This document shows, piece after piece, positions 33,286 through 41,537 of a stretch of 64,000 nucleotides of DNA. The notes under the pieces are model-generated. The model did no database searches and had not been told where the DNA came from. It saw only the letters and a list, made by a program, of their open reading frames with translations. The DNA comes from JABMMZ01 sp040386935 (GTDB taxonomy: Bacteria; Bacteroidota; Bacteroidia; NS11-12g; UBA955): positions 71,564 to 135,563 of the forward strand of contig JAZKEQ010000006.1 in assembly GCA_040386935.1 (NCBI GenBank). Direction: 5' to 3'. The position numbers and the translations under genes were made by a program. The stretch's first letter is position 1; every line of letters starts with the position of its first letter.

Positions 33286-33864
33286 TTAAATGTTGTTTGT
33301 TGCTATAACAGGCTTTGGAATTACTTTGCAGATGACTAAGCCGGCAAGAAAAAAGCCGATAAACATATCCAGAATTTGGGCAACGAAAAAACTTGTTGGA
33401 AACTCATACCAATTCCAATAAATCGAACTTACAGCCGTACAGGTCAATAAACCCAGCAGCGATATGATAATGACCCGTTTCCAATACCCGGCATAGATAG
33501 ATGAAACTGTAATGACAACAATTAAAACCGACAATAAATTGCTTAAAAATTGATTGATTAATTTGCTTACCGCAAAAGGGTTGCCACCAATAGGTCTATA
33601 AATTAGCATACCGACAGGGCCATTTCTAAACTTGTTTTCAAACACGGCATCTTGTGCTTTGGTACTGTTTTTAAAATCTTTGCCCGGGAAAAAGTACAGG
33701 CCTTGTTCATTGATGTTTGTTTTAAGCACTTCCATTACTTTGTCTTCATTTGGCAAAGGTTTAAATCCTGTGCCTATAAATAGCACTAAATGCGAGAACC
33801 CTCCCCAAATAAATAGCGTTAAACCACCTAATAAAGTGGCGATTATCACTTTTTTGAATTTCAT
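33286..33864 (-). CDS. Membrane protein, unknown function
   Basis: 192 residues from ATG 33864 (MKFKKVIIATLLGG). One N-terminal helix, a ~75-residue extracytoplasmic segment (GLYFFPGKDFKNSTKAQDAV), and then three C-terminal helices. No named family. Divergent from the AraC/DJ-1 regulator gene (121-base shared control region), which makes it a plausible target of that regulator. Confidence 0.6.
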   Translation of the reverse strand: MKFKKVIIATLLGGLTLFIWGGFSHLVLFIGTGFKPLPNEDKVMEVLKTNINEQGLYFFPGKDFKNSTKAQDAVFENKFRNGPVGMLIYRPIGGNPFAVSKLINQFLSNLLSVLIVVITVSSIYAGYWKRVIIISLLGLLTCTAVSSIYWNWYEFPTSFFVAQILDMFIGFFLAGLVICKVIPKPVIATNNI

Positions 33865-33950
33865 TTGTATCATTTTTATTGTTTGTTAATGGTGCAAAAT
33901 TGAATGCAATTTTTCTAAGCGAAGCATAGCAATTACGACATTCTTACGCG

Positions 33951-33981
33951 TTGATTGCGACACGGTGCTTGTCTATCTTTG
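33951..33981 (+). promoter_or_regulatory. Promoter of the AraC-family gene
   Basis: TTG (33951-33953), 20 bases, TATCTTTG (33974-33981), matching the Bacteroidota -33/-7 consensus. The ATG is at 33986, so the transcript would start at or next to the A of the ATG. Confidence 0.65.
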
Positions 33982-33985
33982 TGCC

Positions 33986-34951
33986 ATGAAACATATCTCT
34001 ATTTTAGTATTAGAGGGCTCGACTCTTACAAGTTTAGACGGCACTCATCAGTTGTTTACAAGGGTAAATGATTTTTTGAAATACAGAGGTCAACAGGATT
34101 TCTATCAGGTGGATTTGGTGGCAATAAAGGAGCAAAACACGCTCAATAGCGGGTTGTATAGAATTAGTGCAACTAAAACAATTGATGAGAAATTTAAAAC
34201 AGATTTGATCATCATTCCTATTATCTGTGGCGACTTTGCCTTGTTGAATAAGGCAAACAGTGTATATGCGGATTGGCTAAAGGAGCAGTATCACAATGGT
34301 TCAGAAATAGCAAGTTTATGTGTGGGCTCATTTTTTCTAGCTTCTACAGGAATTTTGGATGGGAAAAGCTGTGCCACGCATTGGGCTTCACAAAATGATT
34401 TTCAAAATATGTTTCCTAAAGTAAAAGTGCTTGAGGATACGATTATCACAGATGAAAGCGGAATTTATACCAGCGGTGGCACGTACTCCTATTTGAATTT
34501 ACTCTTATATATTGTTGAGAAACATTTGGGAAGGGAGATTTCAGTATTGGCATCTAAAATGTTTGAAATTGATATTGAAAGAAAATCCCAAAGTCAATTC
34601 GCTATTTTTTTGGGTCAAAAAAAACACAACGACAAAGAGGTTTTACAAGCACAATCCTACATTGAAAGTCATGCAGATAGAAAAATTACTGTAGATGAAC
34701 TAAGCGATAAATATGCAGTACAACGCAGAACATTTGAAAGAAGGTTTAAAAAATCAACCGGTAATTCAGTGTTAGACTACATTCAAAGGGTAAAGGTTGA
34801 AGCGGTAAAGCAGCAATTGGAAATGGGGCGTAAAACAATCAATGAAATAGTTTTTGAAGTCGGTTACAATGATGTCAATGCATTCAGGAATGTATTTAGA
34901 AAATATGTCGGCATGTCTCCCATTGAGTATCGCAAGAAATTTGCTGTGTGA
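33986..34951 (+). CDS. AraC-family regulator with DJ-1/PfpI (GlxA-type) N-terminal domain
   Basis: 321 residues from ATG 33986 (MKHISILVLEGSTLTSLDG). The N-terminal ~185 residues are a DJ-1/PfpI amidase-like domain with the nucleophile-elbow region EIASLCVGSFFLAS. The last ~100 residues hold two AraC helix-turn-helix motifs (ITVDELSDKYAVQRRTFERR; INEIVFEVGYNDVNAFRNVF) ending GMSPIEYRKKF. GlxA-like regulators sense small molecules through the DJ-1-like part. Divergent from the membrane gene at 33286. An upstream GTG at 33965 would overlap the promoter and is rejected. Confidence 0.9.
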   Translation: MKHISILVLEGSTLTSLDGTHQLFTRVNDFLKYRGQQDFYQVDLVAIKEQNTLNSGLYRISATKTIDEKFKTDLIIIPIICGDFALLNKANSVYADWLKEQYHNGSEIASLCVGSFFLASTGILDGKSCATHWASQNDFQNMFPKVKVLEDTIITDESGIYTSGGTYSYLNLLLYIVEKHLGREISVLASKMFEIDIERKSQSQFAIFLGQKKHNDKEVLQAQSYIESHADRKITVDELSDKYAVQRRTFERRFKKSTGNSVLDYIQRVKVEAVKQQLEMGRKTINEIVFEVGYNDVNAFRNVFRKYVGMSPIEYRKKFAV

Positions 34952-35098
34952 AGTGGCTTGATTAAGGGTTGCAATTTTCGGGCTTAATCAGGTGCTTTAC
35001 AAAGTCAACGGTCAATTGATAGCGATATTCGATAGGTCTTATTGCAATATGTATTGTTCTACTGTAGTCGTAGCCATTCTTCGTATTATTAATGTGTG

Positions 35099-35767
35099 TT
35101 ATAATAACCCAGGTTCCTTTGGTTGTTCCTCTCTCTCATTGTCAAATAGTACAACATGGATATTAAATTGGAACCTTAATCTGAGCGCTACAAAACCTGT
35201 TAAATTTTTATGACTTTGTGAACCCATGCCGAATACAAAATTATTGACAACCCTTTCAGGACCTCTGATCAGTTGAATATGTTGCATACTTAACTGACCA
35301 TCAAGCCATATCGGTCGATCTTCTAAAAAACGAAAACCTGTGTTGATACCATAACCAAAATAAATGAGTTTGTTTTGGTCGATATTCAATTGATTGAATT
35401 CATTTTCTCCAAATGAGTATTTATAAATATCATGTTGTTTGGAGAATGAAAGGATGCCACCAAAAAAGAATCCATTATCTTCAAATCCTAATCCTTCAGC
35501 CTTCAAAGCGATAGAAGCACTTGCAAAATTACCTGAAAAATCACCGGAATATTTTTGATAGTTCCTTACCCAGCCATAATTGAGATTTGCAATCAACAAT
35601 GAATACGGTTTGTCTACAGTTGCAGAAAATTCATAACCTTTTGATTCATATCTCGCAGGTAAGAACAGATTCATACCGGCACTCAATCTTTGCGCTTCAC
35701 AGTACTGCATAAACAGCGTGATGCACAATAATAGGCACAGATCTCTAGAATATTTCAATACCGACAT
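35099..35767 (-). CDS. Outer-membrane beta-barrel-like protein
   Basis: 222 residues from ATG 35767 (MSVLKYSRDLCLLLCITLF), with a signal peptide ending CEAQ. Alternating strand pattern (FSATVDKPYSLLIANLNYGW, FFFGGILSFSKQHD) and a C-terminal strand RLRFQFNIHVVLF. The beginning overlaps the end of the upstream lipoprotein gene by 23 bases. Unknown role; probably expressed with that lipoprotein. Confidence 0.62.
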   Translation of the reverse strand: MSVLKYSRDLCLLLCITLFMQYCEAQRLSAGMNLFLPARYESKGYEFSATVDKPYSLLIANLNYGWVRNYQKYSGDFSGNFASASIALKAEGLGFEDNGFFFGGILSFSKQHDIYKYSFGENEFNQLNIDQNKLIYFGYGINTGFRFLEDRPIWLDGQLSMQHIQLIRGPERVVNNFVFGMGSQSHKNLTGFVALRLRFQFNIHVVLFDNEREEQPKEPGLL

Positions 35768-36284
35768 AATCGCTATAGGTTTGATAAAAAGCATTGTTAT
35801 GTAAAAAGCCTGTTAAAGGTTCTCTACTGGTGAATCCAACTTTGATGGGGTTGGGCAGAAGCTGACCTAAATTTTTAATAGCAAGATTGTCAATCTTATA
35901 ATCAACCATATCTGTACATGTATTATACACAGGATATACCTTGTAGGTAAATAGGATGTGAGCCATTTTGCCATTATCTGTTGTTATAATAATGGTAAAT
36001 TGGCTTTTTGAAAGGGGTAATTCATTGTACAGTACTTGGCTGCACAATTTGGACGCACCGCTGTTGGCCGTTGAGTAGTATACAAGGCCCCCATTCATTA
36101 AATTAAAAGTATCTTTATTGTCGAGCACCATTCGGGCAGTGCTGATATGGAGGCTTGAATCCGCCTTAATAAAAAACAATGCAGGTCCTTTTTTTCGAGG
36201 AGTACATTTTTCTCTGCAAGCAGCAAACAACAATAGAAATGCAAACAGAACAATTAATTTGACAGCATATTTTTTTTGAAACAT
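35745..36284 (-). CDS. Lipoprotein, unknown function
   Basis: 179 residues. Signal peptide MFQKKYAVKLIVLFAFLLLF ending in AAC (Cys23), then a basic CTPRKKGP segment and a beta-rich domain (SQFTIIITTDNGKMAHILFT) with several Cys. No family recognised. A TATATTTG box lies 39 bases upstream (36330-36323). It overlaps the downstream barrel gene, so the two form a unit. Confidence 0.6.
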   Translation of the reverse strand: MFQKKYAVKLIVLFAFLLLFAACREKCTPRKKGPALFFIKADSSLHISTARMVLDNKDTFNLMNGGLVYYSTANSGASKLCSQVLYNELPLSKSQFTIIITTDNGKMAHILFTYKVYPVYNTCTDMVDYKIDNLAIKNLGQLLPNPIKVGFTSREPLTGFLHNNAFYQTYSDYVGIEIF

Positions 36285-36322
36285 CAGTTAATATTTTTAA
36301 CAGTCATTAACGAGTCGTTTAA

Positions 36323-36330
36323 CAAATATA
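36323..36330 (-). promoter_or_regulatory. -7 box TATATTTG of the 35099-36284 unit
   Basis: Minus-strand TATATTTG matches TAnnTTTG. No clear -33 TTG. The predicted leader is ~34 bases. Confidence 0.4.
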
Positions 36331-36430
36331 TTGATTTTCGAAGTATATATAAAATTATATTTTTTGCCTAATTGTCGGCATTGATACTTCTGGCTATTTA
36401 AATAATAACAAACACAAGTGTTAAGGCAAC

Positions 36431-36958
36431 TTATGAATTTTGATTGTGGATGTTATAGTACTTGCAAATTTGATACGCTTCAAGAGTGCGGTTTTTATTA
36501 GTTTCCTCAAATATAAAAGTAACACCACCTTCAGTATCAATAAAAGTATGTTCGCAGTCTTCCAATGCAAATAAATCAACACCGGCAGTTTTAAAGGTTT
36601 CCAGCGGCCCTTTTACGGTATACTTTTTATATGAAATATTGCGTTTAGAAAGTTCTATTTCTACATTTGCTACATCTCTTTTTTGACTAATCCACGGCAT
36701 TTCAAATCCCCCAAAGTCCTCTTTCGGAAATTGCAAATCCGGTCGGTAGCTAATCCCATTAATGCTTTCATTATAGATATGGAATTCTATAAAGCCGATT
36801 TTAATAATGCCATAAATGAGTCCATTTACTTCTGTTTCTTTAACAATCCAATTGTCGTGACCAAATTTGGTGAGTAAAATTTCCATTGAAGTACCGGGTG
36901 ATAATCCTTCAATAAAGCCTTTTTTTAAAAAATGGTCGAAATCAGTAGTTGAAATCAT
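36431..36958 (-). CDS. Soluble protein, unknown function
   Basis: 175 residues with no signal peptide. Features include FIEGLSPGTSMEILLTKFG near the start, FIEFHIYNESINGISYRPDL in the middle and a final FIEGGVTF-like strand. The size and start motif (GLSPGTS-x-L-x-x-x-x-G) are like small immunity or SMI1-neighbour proteins, but I do not assign a family. It lies 19 bases after the serine hydrolase gene on the same strand. Confidence 0.5.
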   Translation of the reverse strand: MISTTDFDHFLKKGFIEGLSPGTSMEILLTKFGHDNWIVKETEVNGLIYGIIKIGFIEFHIYNESINGISYRPDLQFPKEDFGGFEMPWISQKRDVANVEIELSKRNISYKKYTVKGPLETFKTAGVDLFALEDCEHTFIDTEGGVTFIFEETNKNRTLEAYQICKYYNIHNQNS

Positions 36959-36977
36959 CGGATTAATTTTTTCTTGA

Positions 36978-38465
36978 TTATTTCATTTCTACATTTAAAA
37001 TGCCTTCTCCTTCTTTCCCTAAAAATTTCACCAGTAGGTCAGCAAATGCATCTGTGCCATTGTCGCAGTTTGTGAAAATTAAAAGGGCCTGTTTTGATTT
37101 AGGGAGGATAAATACTATTGTATGAACACCAATATCATCTCCTCCATGAACAAGGGCAGAGTCGTTATTTGAATTGATATTTTCATCAACCCACCAACCC
37201 AATCCAAAATGTTTATATGGATTAATACTCACTTGTTCAGCCACCATTTCTTTGTATAGTTTATCCGATAAGCCAGCGCCATTCAAAACATGCACCAAAA
37301 ATTTGGAATAATCTTCGACAGTTGTTAGCAAATTGTCGGCAGCATTAACAGTAGTGCTTTTTGAGGTTGGATATTGTTCTCCTTTGGCGTTATGCCATTT
37401 GGCAAATCTGGTTGTATCCATCTTTTTGTCCCACACAAATCTTGTGTCATTCATTTTTAGGGGTTTAAAAATGAGTTCATTTGCCAATTGATCCAATGTT
37501 TTTTTGAATTTCTTTTCAAGCGCTTTTCGCAAGTATTCATAACCTTCACCCGAGTATTGGTACTTAGTGCCCGGCTCAAATTCAAAAGCTAATTTTCCAT
37601 CAGCGTTTTTACTTCTCCAATTTGGAAAACCGGTTTGGTGGCTCAGGATTATTCTAGTGGTTAATTTTTTTGTATTTGAATCATTGGCAATATCAGGGTC
37701 GATATAATATGTATACAGCGGTTCATCTAAATTCCATTTACCGGCATTTATTAATTTTAATGCCACTAAGGCTGTGATTGGTTTTGTCAATGATGCGACA
37801 TTCCAAATCGTATTTAATGGGGCAGGGTGATTGGCCTCTAATTCCCCATAGACTTTAATTTGCTCAATTTTACCATCCTTTATCACGCTAAGACCCAAGG
37901 CCGGAATATGTTTTTGTTTCAGCCATTGTTCCATGTCACTTTTATCTGTCAACAGTATATTTTCATCCAAGGGTCTTTCAAAATCCTTGTGATCATAGCT
38001 AAACCCCTTACTCAATTTCCATTCACTGCCTTCTAAAATCCAAACGTGATTGAATTTGGCAATACTGGTGATGTATGCTGTGTTATTCTCTTCAATGGCT
38101 AAAAAGCTGTGCACGCCTGTTTGAATGGCGCCATATATAACCCCGTCTTTCATCAATGGAAATACCGCCATTTTGGATGCATCTAGCACTCTTTTGGGCT
38201 TATAGGAGAGTTGGCAAAGTCCGTTTTTAATATCTGAAATGAACGCTTGTTTTGATATTGTTATACCTGTTTGGTCGTGGTAAAATTCAAAGTTATCACT
38301 TAATAGAATTTCAAATTGCTTGATATCACATGTATTGAATCCGATATTGAAAAGCAAGCTGTCTTTTTCTTTTATGATGTCATACAATTTCAATGAATTA
38401 CTCCCTTGTCCAAAAGTATTGATACTTACAATCAAAAAAATAAATAGAATGCTATTTTTGTTCAT
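36978..38465 (-). CDS. Secreted DUF4440-like plus class C beta-lactamase-fold serine hydrolase
   Basis: 495 residues in two domains after a signal peptide (SINTFGQG). Residues ~28-160 look like a SnoaL/DUF4440 cone fold (FEILLSDNFEFYHDQTG, HVWILEGSEWKLSKGFSYDH). Residues ~175-485 are a penicillin-binding-like hydrolase: SLTK (225-228, Ser225), YSG near 305 and VHGGDD near 435. Unlike the hydrolase at 20940 it lacks a type IX sorting domain, so it probably stays periplasmic. The substrate is unknown. Confidence 0.85.
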   Translation of the reverse strand: MNKNSILFIFLIVSINTFGQGSNSLKLYDIIKEKDSLLFNIGFNTCDIKQFEILLSDNFEFYHDQTGITISKQAFISDIKNGLCQLSYKPKRVLDASKMAVFPLMKDGVIYGAIQTGVHSFLAIEENNTAYITSIAKFNHVWILEGSEWKLSKGFSYDHKDFERPLDENILLTDKSDMEQWLKQKHIPALGLSVIKDGKIEQIKVYGELEANHPAPLNTIWNVASLTKPITALVALKLINAGKWNLDEPLYTYYIDPDIANDSNTKKLTTRIILSHQTGFPNWRSKNADGKLAFEFEPGTKYQYSGEGYEYLRKALEKKFKKTLDQLANELIFKPLKMNDTRFVWDKKMDTTRFAKWHNAKGEQYPTSKSTTVNAADNLLTTVEDYSKFLVHVLNGAGLSDKLYKEMVAEQVSINPYKHFGLGWWVDENINSNNDSALVHGGDDIGVHTIVFILPKSKQALLIFTNCDNGTDAFADLLVKFLGKEGEGILNVEMK

Positions 38466-38544
38466 TTGGTTTCTTGTCAGTTTCTAAGGCCTCTTATAAT
38501 TATAGCAGTCGTTTTTACTGTTTGGTGAAGTTGTGGCAGTTATT

Positions 38545-38871
38545 TCAATCCACAAATATTTCCCGTATCACACCTTTTACTCTTTCGATTTCCTTGTCGG
38601 TTAAAGTTTCAAAACGTTTTACAATGCGTACTCTATCGATAGTACGTATTTGGTCGATGACTATCCATCCTTGTGTTGACTTGTGTTTTACTTCTACTCT
38701 TGTTGGGTATGACTTGGAACTACTTGTCATCGGAGCAATTATAATGGTTTGGAGGTACTTGTTCATTTCATTGGGCGATAAAACTACACATGGTCTGGTC
38801 TTTTTCATTTCGCTTCCAATCGTTGGATCAAGATTCACCAATACGATGTCATATTGATTTATTTCTTCCAT
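38545..38871 (-). CDS. mazF: MazF/PemK-family toxin (endoribonuclease)
   Basis: 108 residues. PemK-like barrel: YDIVLVNLDPTIGSEMKKTR then PCVVLSPNEMN, TIIIAPMTSS and a last helix KEIERVKGVIREIF. MazF toxins cut single-stranded RNA at short sequences. The basic-loop Arg of KKTRP and the Thr/Ser of APMTSS are in the family's active-site places. The gene starts inside the end of the MazE-like gene (13-base overlap), the usual antitoxin-toxin order. Confidence 0.9.
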   Translation of the reverse strand: MEEINQYDIVLVNLDPTIGSEMKKTRPCVVLSPNEMNKYLQTIIIAPMTSSSKSYPTRVEVKHKSTQGWIVIDQIRTIDRVRIVKRFETLTDKEIERVKGVIREIFVD

Positions 38872-39107
38872 TCTTCAAAATTTTCATCTTCAAAAACATC
38901 ATCCATTAACAATTGATCATCCCCATTTTCGTGCATTTTCTTAAATGCCTTTTCCCATGATTTTCTTGGTTCTGCCTTAGGCTTTAGAATAATGTACCCC
39001 TTTTCAAGAATGAGTTCAATTGTATCACCAATACTGTATTTCTCAAGAATTGTCTTGGAAAGACGTATGCCTTTTGAGTTTCCAATGTTAATTACGGATA
39101 GTTCCAT
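38859..39107 (-). CDS. mazE: MazE/AbrB-type antitoxin
   Basis: 82 residues. SpoVT/AbrB-like swapped-hairpin domain at 1-45 (VINIGNSKGIRLSKTILEKY, SIGDTIELILEKGYIILKP), then an acidic, probably disordered toxin-binding tail (ENGDDQLLMDDVFEDENFEE). MazE binds MazF and represses the operon. AT-rich upstream DNA holds TTACAAAGTAATTAC and TTTACAAATGTAATGAC, which look like paired operator half-sites. Confidence 0.88.
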   Translation of the reverse strand: MELSVINIGNSKGIRLSKTILEKYSIGDTIELILEKGYIILKPKAEPRKSWEKAFKKMHENGDDQLLMDDVFEDENFEEWKK

Positions 39108-39390
39108 GATTTTAAAATGTTATTACAAAGTAATTACAAAAATTTCAAAATTCAAATTTTTTTTACAAATGTAATGACATAATGCTAATTTAATTGATGG
39201 AAATTGTGGAGGGCAATAAACTAGAAGCAGAATGCTGCCCCCGTAATTTGAAGGAATACTGAAGAAGGCCTCAAGGCTCATTCCATCCCAGCCTTTTTAA
39301 GTATGACCGTTGGTGTGAACAGCAAAGTAATAGTGTTACAGACGGTTTCAAAAGGAAATTTGGATTTTAAAATCACAAAATTTGTTTTTT

Positions 39391-40182
39391 CTAATACACC
39401 AGTCGGTTGTTCAATACCTTCAATCGCACATAGTGCTTCATCCCAATGTTCTTTACTTTAAAAACCTGGCGATGCCTTGTAGTTTTATAATACGTATCTG
39501 ATTCCATTACAATGCCTTCATAAAAACCAATCAACTCAAAGGGCAGGAAATACAGCATGTTCTGTCTTATTTTGAGCAACCAAGCATCCTTTGCACTGCA
39601 TACCCAATAGCGACTTTCTATCACATCATTGCTCAATAAATACTCATCGCATAAAAAGCCCATGATCATTTTGGTACGACCCGTTTTTTTATACTGCTTG
39701 GTGTTTTTTGTTAGGATGTCGTGAAAGCGATTGATACGACCACTGCAATTTTTTCTGTTGTTGAACAGTAATAAATTGCTATCCTTAATATTGGTTCTGA
39801 ATTCAATACTGTCTCTTAACTCTTCAATACTCACCATGGTTTCGCGCTTACTGCCTTGAGTATAGGTATTCTTCAATGCGGCAAAATAAGAACTATCGTC
39901 AAAGTAATAGGTGTAGTCAGCATTCGAGGTCATGTTGTTTGCACTGTCGTAAATTGAAAAGTCAGCTTCCAGCATTGATTGGAAAGTATAATATTTAAGC
40001 GCTGTAGGTGTAGTTACTGCAGCTTTTTTATCAGGGCATTTAAATTTAATCGTACGTTTTAAAATTTTGCTACTGTCAGATTTAACAGGTGTTTTACTGC
40101 CTGTTTTTTGTCCGACTACATTTATGCAAATACAGCATACAAGGGCGCAAATGAATAGTCGGAGGGTTAATGTGCTGTACAT
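39391..40182 (-). CDS. Secreted protein, unknown function
   Basis: 263 residues from ATG 40182 (MYSTLTLRLFICALVCCICI); signal peptide ending NVVGQ. The earlier start at 40239 would overlap the VF530 gene and is rejected. Mature part: CPDKKAAVTTPTALKYYTFQ, NADYTYYFDDSSYF, CDEYLLSNDVIESRYWVCS and a strand-rich end. The pattern of a short linker plus GLP/DUF4412-like beta barrel is possible. Function unknown. Lies 4 bases after the VF530 gene stop. Confidence 0.55.
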   Translation of the reverse strand: MYSTLTLRLFICALVCCICINVVGQKTGSKTPVKSDSSKILKRTIKFKCPDKKAAVTTPTALKYYTFQSMLEADFSIYDSANNMTSNADYTYYFDDSSYFAALKNTYTQGSKRETMVSIEELRDSIEFRTNIKDSNLLLFNNRKNCSGRINRFHDILTKNTKQYKKTGRTKMIMGFLCDEYLLSNDVIESRYWVCSAKDAWLLKIRQNMLYFLPFELIGFYEGIVMESDTYYKTTRHRQVFKVKNIGMKHYVRLKVLNNRLVY

Positions 40183-40186
40183 AGTA

Positions 40187-40426
40187 TTAGTCGAGAGTAA
40201 TAATGCCTTTGGTATACAGATGTGAAAAAAGCGCCTCAACTCTGGTGCGGGCCCAGGGAGTTTTGCGTAAAAATGTCAGACTTGATTTAATGGAAGGATT
40301 GTTCACAAAGCAATTGATGGGGATATGGTTGTGCAATTGATCCCAACCGTAAAATGCGTGCAAAACAGTCAACATTTTTTCAAGGGTAATGCCGTGTAGT
40401 GGATTGTTCTTTTGTTGTTCTGCCAT
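40187..40426 (-). CDS. VF530-family (DUF2132) protein
   Basis: 79 residues spanning the whole family: NPLHGITLEKMLTVLHAFYG, then HIPINCFVNNPSIKSSLTFL and RKTPWARTRVEALF. VF530 proteins are small helical proteins proposed to bind DNA. The gene lies 5 bases downstream of the peptide-type ABC permease gene, an association that has no obvious functional meaning. Confidence 0.88.
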   Translation of the reverse strand: MAEQQKNNPLHGITLEKMLTVLHAFYGWDQLHNHIPINCFVNNPSIKSSLTFLRKTPWARTRVEALFSHLYTKGIITLD

Positions 40427-40431
40427 ACTGC

Positions 40432-41493
40432 TTATTTGATATTGATATCCAGTGCATCGCGCAAGGCTGTGCCCACAAAATTAAATGCTACCACCAGTAA
40501 CATAATGGCCAGACCGGGTACTATGGCCATGTAAGCCGTTGTAGTCGACATGATTTTAGAATTGTATTCTGTTATCATCAAACCCCAACTGGGAGCAGGA
40601 GGAGACACGCCCAAACCGAGAAAACTCAGTCCGGCTTCTAACAGAATGGCTGAACCGAAATTTGCTACAGCTAATACAATCAATGTGCTTTTTAAATTGG
40701 GCAATAAATGTCTGAACATTATGCGCCAAGACCCAAAACCCAATACTTTCGCTGCCTGTATGTATTCTTTTTCTCTTAAACTGAATACCTGACCGCGAAT
40801 AACACGGGCCACTTCAACCCAACTGCTGATGCCTATGGCTATAAAAATCTGCCAGAACCCTTTGCCCATTGCAAAACTGATAGCTGCAACCAATAACATG
40901 GTGGGCAGACTCCATATCACATTCATGAGCCATGAAATAGAGGTATCTGCAAATCCGCGAAAGTAGCCTGCCAGTAAACCCATTAAGGTGCCGATGAATA
41001 ACGATAACACCACTGATACAACACCAACGGATAGTGAAATGCGTGTGCCCAATATCAAGCGGCTGAACATGTCGCGACCAAGATTATCTGAGCCCAGTAA
41101 AAATTTTCGTTCAACGATTTTATAATAGCCGTTGTTTAAAATTTTCTGTTCTTTTAAAACGGTAGTTGCATCTGTATTATACAATTCTAAAAAAGCCGTA
41201 TCACCTTTAATGGTGTAGCGGTTGATAGGGGTCCTTTCACCCGTTTCTGTTTTACCTGTATAGGTGTCCCAAAATGATTTTTCAGGAGGAGGGATGGTTT
41301 CAAAATAAGTGATGGTGGTGCCGGGTTTGAGGGAAGCCAAAGGCAAATTAATATCATTGGCATTGGGTGTTTTATCAGGCACCATCAGGTAGCCCAATAA
41401 GCTGATAACAATGCATATACCAATTACGATAGAACCGATGAGTCCCAGAGGATGTTTAAGGATTTTTCGAAATGTTGAGTTGGTAGCTGCCAA
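40432..41493 (-). CDS. ABC transporter permease, DppC/OppC type
   Basis: 353 residues. N-terminal helix, then a ~100-residue extracytoplasmic insert, and a binding-protein-dependent transport permease domain from ~150 with the characteristic LGSDNLGRDMFSRLILG and the EAA loop EYIQAAKVLGFGSWRIMFRH. The N-terminal insert is larger than in E. coli OppC, typical for Bacteroidota. It carries peptides or similar solutes through the inner membrane. No partner permease, ATPase or binding protein is nearby, so those must be elsewhere. Confidence 0.92.
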   Translation of the reverse strand: MAATNSTFRKILKHPLGLIGSIVIGICIVISLLGYLMVPDKTPNANDINLPLASLKPGTTITYFETIPPPEKSFWDTYTGKTETGERTPINRYTIKGDTAFLELYNTDATTVLKEQKILNNGYYKIVERKFLLGSDNLGRDMFSRLILGTRISLSVGVVSVVLSLFIGTLMGLLAGYFRGFADTSISWLMNVIWSLPTMLLVAAISFAMGKGFWQIFIAIGISSWVEVARVIRGQVFSLREKEYIQAAKVLGFGSWRIMFRHLLPNLKSTLIVLAVANFGSAILLEAGLSFLGLGVSPPAPSWGLMITEYNSKIMSTTTAYMAIVPGLAIMLLVVAFNFVGTALRDALDINIK

Positions 41494-41537
41494 AGGTAAT
41501 CTGCTGCGAAAATACAGATTAGTGAGCGAAAGGGAAA

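Noticed and set aside
34959..34990. Terminator after the AraC-family gene
   Set aside because: There is an 8-bp stem TGATTAAG/CTTAATCA, but with a 16-base loop and no T run; too weak to list.
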